Shown: piece after piece, positions 6,456 through 8,458 of the stretch
Layout: the number at the start of each line of letters is the position of its first letter
How positions within the stretch are numbered: the first letter of the stretch is position 1
Assembly: GCA_937900045.1 (NCBI GenBank)
Contig: CALCEB010000281.1
Span: forward strand, 1 to 8,458
Direction of reading: 5' to 3'
From: an uncultured Acidobacteriota bacterium
GTDB taxonomy: Bacteria > Acidobacteriota > Terriglobia > UBA7540
DNA length: 8,458 nucleotides
Program-made: the position numbers and the translations under genes
The notes under the pieces: model-generated
What the model was told of the DNA's origin: nothing
Seen by the model: the letters and a program-made list of their open reading frames with translations, nothing else
Database searches by the model: none

Positions 6456-6511
6456 AGCTGACAGCTTTTAGCTGTCAGCTTTTAGCAATCAGCCGTAAGT
6501 TGTCAGCCGCA
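6456..6511. repeat. 14-bp degenerate tandem repeat, four units
   Basis: Four consecutive 14-mers can be read: AGCTGACAGCTTTT, AGCTGTCAGCTTTT, AGCAATCAGCCGTA and AGTTGTCAGCCGCA, with consensus close to AGCTGTCAGCTTTT. Units one and two form a perfect 11-bp hairpin (6455-6465 with 6471-6481, loop TTTTA). Two more units of the same kind (6202-6215 and 6216-6229) lie at the other end of the dyad element. The array starts 22 bp downstream of the glycosyltransferase stop codon on the minus strand, so the hairpin might help end that transcript, though no U-run follows it. Confidence 0.6.
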
Positions 6512-6533
6512 AGCCCGAGCGTGCCTGGCGAAT

Positions 6534-8417
6534 TCATGGTTGTCTCGCCCAAACCGAAAAATCCCAGCCCGTCCAGAGCGGATCGAGACCATTTACAATT
6601 TGATTCAATTGCCCAACCTCGTTATTCCGCACCAGGAGCAAGAATGGCCCGGGCGGCGAGGCTGCAAGCTGGTGAAGCTGGCGAAGCGTCAGCAGAATCG
6701 GCTCGTTTACGCTTCCCGTCGAATCTTCCCTGCCAGGTCCGAGGAGGTTTTCATGCGCCGGAGATGCGGAAACCGGAAAGGGCATTTCTTGCTTGCGCAT
6801 CAATTTCAGACGGCTCGTCACATAGTTACTGGTCATCTCGTCGCCATCCGATGTGACGAGCCCCACGGGGCGGCGGAGATAAAACGGCAACCCTGTCCGA
6901 AAATAAAAATAGCCGTAGACCGGAAAATCGCGTTGCGGGCTGGAAAGGATTTTCTGGGCCAACGGACGGCTCGACGAAGCCTCAAAATACAAATGGAGCG
7001 GCTTAATCCAGCGGATTAGAAGGAGCGGGGTGGTGGCAACCAACAGGATGAAAGTGAACTGGGCGCGCCGCTCGCCCCGCAACCGGCCGGAGAGATTCCG
7101 TCCGAGGAATCCGATGGCAAAAAGGATCATCCCGGACAGAATGATCGAGGGTTTCAAGAGGCCATACACCAGAGGAGGCATTTTGTGGCTGAGGCGGGCT
7201 GCCAATCCGCGGAAACGTAAGAGTTGCGGGCTCAAGTCCACGAGCACACCTAAAAGGATCATCGCCGCGAAACCGCCGCTGAGCCAATCGGGCGCGCGGC
7301 CGCCACTCTCGTCCCGCGCCTCATCCCAGACGCCGGCCATCAGCAGGCCAATGGGCGCGGCGGCGGGCAACAGATAACCCGGAAGCTTTGAATGCGAGAT
7401 CGAGAAAAATACGAAAATCACGCCAAACCAGGCGATCAGAAAAAGCCGGGCCTTCTGAGCGTCCTGCCGCAAATTCCTCCAATGCCGCAGGCGATTCATC
7501 CCAGCGAAAAGTAGAAAGAAGCTCCAGGGAAGAAAACCGGCCAGATAAACCGGAATGTAGTAGAACACGCCGCCGGAACGGTGCAAGGCGGGCGTCGCAA
7601 ACCGAACCAGGCTTTCCTCCCAGAAGGCGTATCGCGGGAAATCCGGATGCTTCGCGCAAACCGCAAGGAACCAGGGCAGGCTTACGGCGAGCAAAATCAA
7701 CCAGCCTATCCCCCAGCGGATGCGGCGAAGCTCACGCCACCTGCCCCGCACTAGGGCGTAAACCAGAATGGAAAGCAGCGGAAGCAGGAATCCGACCGGA
7801 CCCTTGGTGATGGCGGCAAGACCCATCACCGCAAACGCCAGGTAGTCAAAAACGTTTCTGCGTCCAGCATCATCGTCTGCAAGCCAGAAGAAAAACATGG
7901 CAAGCGTAACCAGAAAAGTGAGCGTCATATCGAAAATGACCGTGCGCGAGAACACGATAACCAAGGGAGAACTAGCGGCCACACACCCCCCAAGAAATCC
8001 AGTCCGCCCACCGAACATCTTCCGCCCCGTCAGCCACACCAGAAGGATCGTTCCCACGGCCATGAGCGCGGACGGAAATCTGGCCGCCCACTCGTTCAAT
8101 CCAAACACCTTGAAAGAACCCGCTACCATCCAGAAAAACAGCGCGGGCTTATCGAGATAAACCAGATGGTTGAAATGGGGGGTGATAAAGTCCCGCAAGG
8201 CAATCATCTCGCGGGCAACCTCGGCGTTCCGGCCCTCGTCCGGCTCGAGAAGCGGAAGACTTCCCAGACCGAGGAAAAAGAAAAACGCGGAAAGGATCAG
8301 CAAGAAAGTCAACTGGCGGGTGAAAGCGGGGCGGTCGTCAGGGAGTTGGCGGTTTGAATTCACTTTGGAAGAGTTGAAATCGTTTTGAGTTCTGGGTAAG
8401 CCAATGCTTAGTACCAT
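6534..8417 (-). CDS. GT39/ArnT-like membrane glycosyltransferase
   Basis: This is a polytopic glycosyltransferase of the PMT/ArnT (GT-C) superfamily, which transfers a sugar from a polyprenyl-phosphate donor to lipid A, a polysaccharide or a protein on the periplasmic side of the inner membrane. From the ATG at 8417 it is 627 aa. After a short cytoplasmic N-terminus and a first membrane helix (LLILSAFFFFLGL), the signature LLEPDEGRNAEVAREM (about residues 56-71) carries the conserved acidic pair of the first periplasmic loop. It is followed by HFNHLVYLDKPALFFW, FSRTVIFDM, ITKGPVGFLLPLL and SHSKLPGYLLPAAAP, all typical of the ArnT-like branch. About 11 membrane segments are visible up to residue 470, then a soluble C-terminal domain of about 150 residues. 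A longer form from GTG 8432 is possible, but that codon sits inside an AT-rich dyad. The sugar and acceptor cannot be read from sequence, so arnT is not assigned. The gene is followed by the repeat-filled gap and then asnB. Confidence 0.9.
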   Translation of the reverse strand: MVLSIGLPRTQNDFNSSKVNSNRQLPDDRPAFTRQLTFLLILSAFFFFLGLGSLPLLEPDEGRNAEVAREMIALRDFITPHFNHLVYLDKPALFFWMVAGSFKVFGLNEWAARFPSALMAVGTILLVWLTGRKMFGGRTGFLGGCVAASSPLVIVFSRTVIFDMTLTFLVTLAMFFFWLADDDAGRRNVFDYLAFAVMGLAAITKGPVGFLLPLLSILVYALVRGRWRELRRIRWGIGWLILLAVSLPWFLAVCAKHPDFPRYAFWEESLVRFATPALHRSGGVFYYIPVYLAGFLPWSFFLLFAGMNRLRHWRNLRQDAQKARLFLIAWFGVIFVFFSISHSKLPGYLLPAAAPIGLLMAGVWDEARDESGGRAPDWLSGGFAAMILLGVLVDLSPQLLRFRGLAARLSHKMPPLVYGLLKPSIILSGMILFAIGFLGRNLSGRLRGERRAQFTFILLVATTPLLLIRWIKPLHLYFEASSSRPLAQKILSSPQRDFPVYGYFYFRTGLPFYLRRPVGLVTSDGDEMTSNYVTSRLKLMRKQEMPFPVSASPAHENLLGPGREDSTGSVNEPILLTLRQLHQLAASPPGPFLLLVRNNEVGQLNQIVNGLDPLWTGWDFSVWARQP

Positions 8418-8424
8418 ATTTCTT

Positions 8425-8442
8425 AAATACACTAACGTATTT
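8425..8442. promoter_or_regulatory. AT-rich dyad upstream of the glycosyltransferase start
   Basis: AAATAC (8425-8430) and GTATTT (8437-8442) are perfect inverted 6-mers separated by 6 nt, lying 8 bp before the ATG at 8417 on the minus strand. This could be an operator or part of a promoter. Only 16 bases remain to the window edge, so no promoter elements can be judged. Confidence 0.2.
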
Positions 8443-8458
8443 GATTTGCCCTGCTGAG

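Larger units (their letters stand above)
6201..6481. mobile_element. MITE-like dyad element with imperfect 45-bp terminal inverted repeats
   Basis: The left end (6201-6245) and the reverse complement of the right end (6437-6481) match at about 39 of 45 positions, including a perfect 14-bp block GAGTTTCTACATTT (6232-6245) paired with AAATGTAGAAACTC (6437-6450). A second, inner pair of inverted repeats (6280-6304 and 6376-6400) shares the same centre near 6341, so the whole segment has one axis of symmetry. No transposase or other gene is inside, and no obvious target-site duplication flanks it. It fills most of the 343-bp gap between the glycosyltransferase stop (6534) and the asnB start (6190). 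It must therefore lie in the asnB upstream region and could influence its promoter or stop read-through. It may be a non-autonomous transposable element, a REP doublet, or a fold-back repeat. Confidence 0.55.

Noticed and set aside
6338..6856. 172-codon plus-strand open frame
   Set aside because: It reads through the repeat element and then opposite the 3' end of the glycosyltransferase gene; composition is not protein-like.

Overview
The window looks like a piece of chromosome from a moderately GC-rich, Gram-negative-type bacterium. I lean towards Acidobacteriota. This is inferred from memory of that phylum: a secreted hypothetical protein followed by a proline-rich lipoprotein, and GTCATTCTGAGCG-type intergenic repeats. 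No phylogenetic marker was tested. Most of the genes have no strong Shine-Dalgarno sequence.

Layout. The left edge holds the minus-strand gene smpB (trans-translation), cut by the window start. It is followed by about 1 kb without a convincing gene (419-1455), which holds several strong hairpins; the best are at 542-590 and 1138-1236. Next come three plus-strand genes in a row: a secreted 332-aa protein, a 193-aa proline/alanine-rich lipoprotein and an 86-aa soluble protein. None has a function I can name. They converge on a minus-strand block, which in transcription order is a GT39/ArnT-like membrane glycosyltransferase (start near 8417), a 343-bp gap filled by an inverted-repeat element, a glutamine-hydrolysing asparagine synthetase (4280-6190), and a small protein of transglutaminase-like appearance (3535-4248). 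A short hairpin repeat sits between the last two.

How the genes relate. SmpB is housekeeping. The glycosyltransferase and the AsnB-type amidotransferase would fit envelope polysaccharide or lipid modification, but large AsnB paralogues also simply make asparagine, and only two genes support this link. The Cys/His protein directly downstream of asnB is probably co-transcribed with it; its substrate is unknown. The plus-strand trio probably forms one transcription unit, since the gaps are 90 and 83 bp on the same strand.

I see no CRISPR array, toxin-antitoxin pair, phage gene, transposase, tRNA or rRNA. The most unusual item is the roughly 280-bp dyad-symmetric element at 6201-6481, which has imperfect 45-bp terminal inverted repeats, an inner pair of inverted 25-mers, and a 14-bp tandem array on one end. 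It resembles a MITE or a REP doublet and contains no gene.
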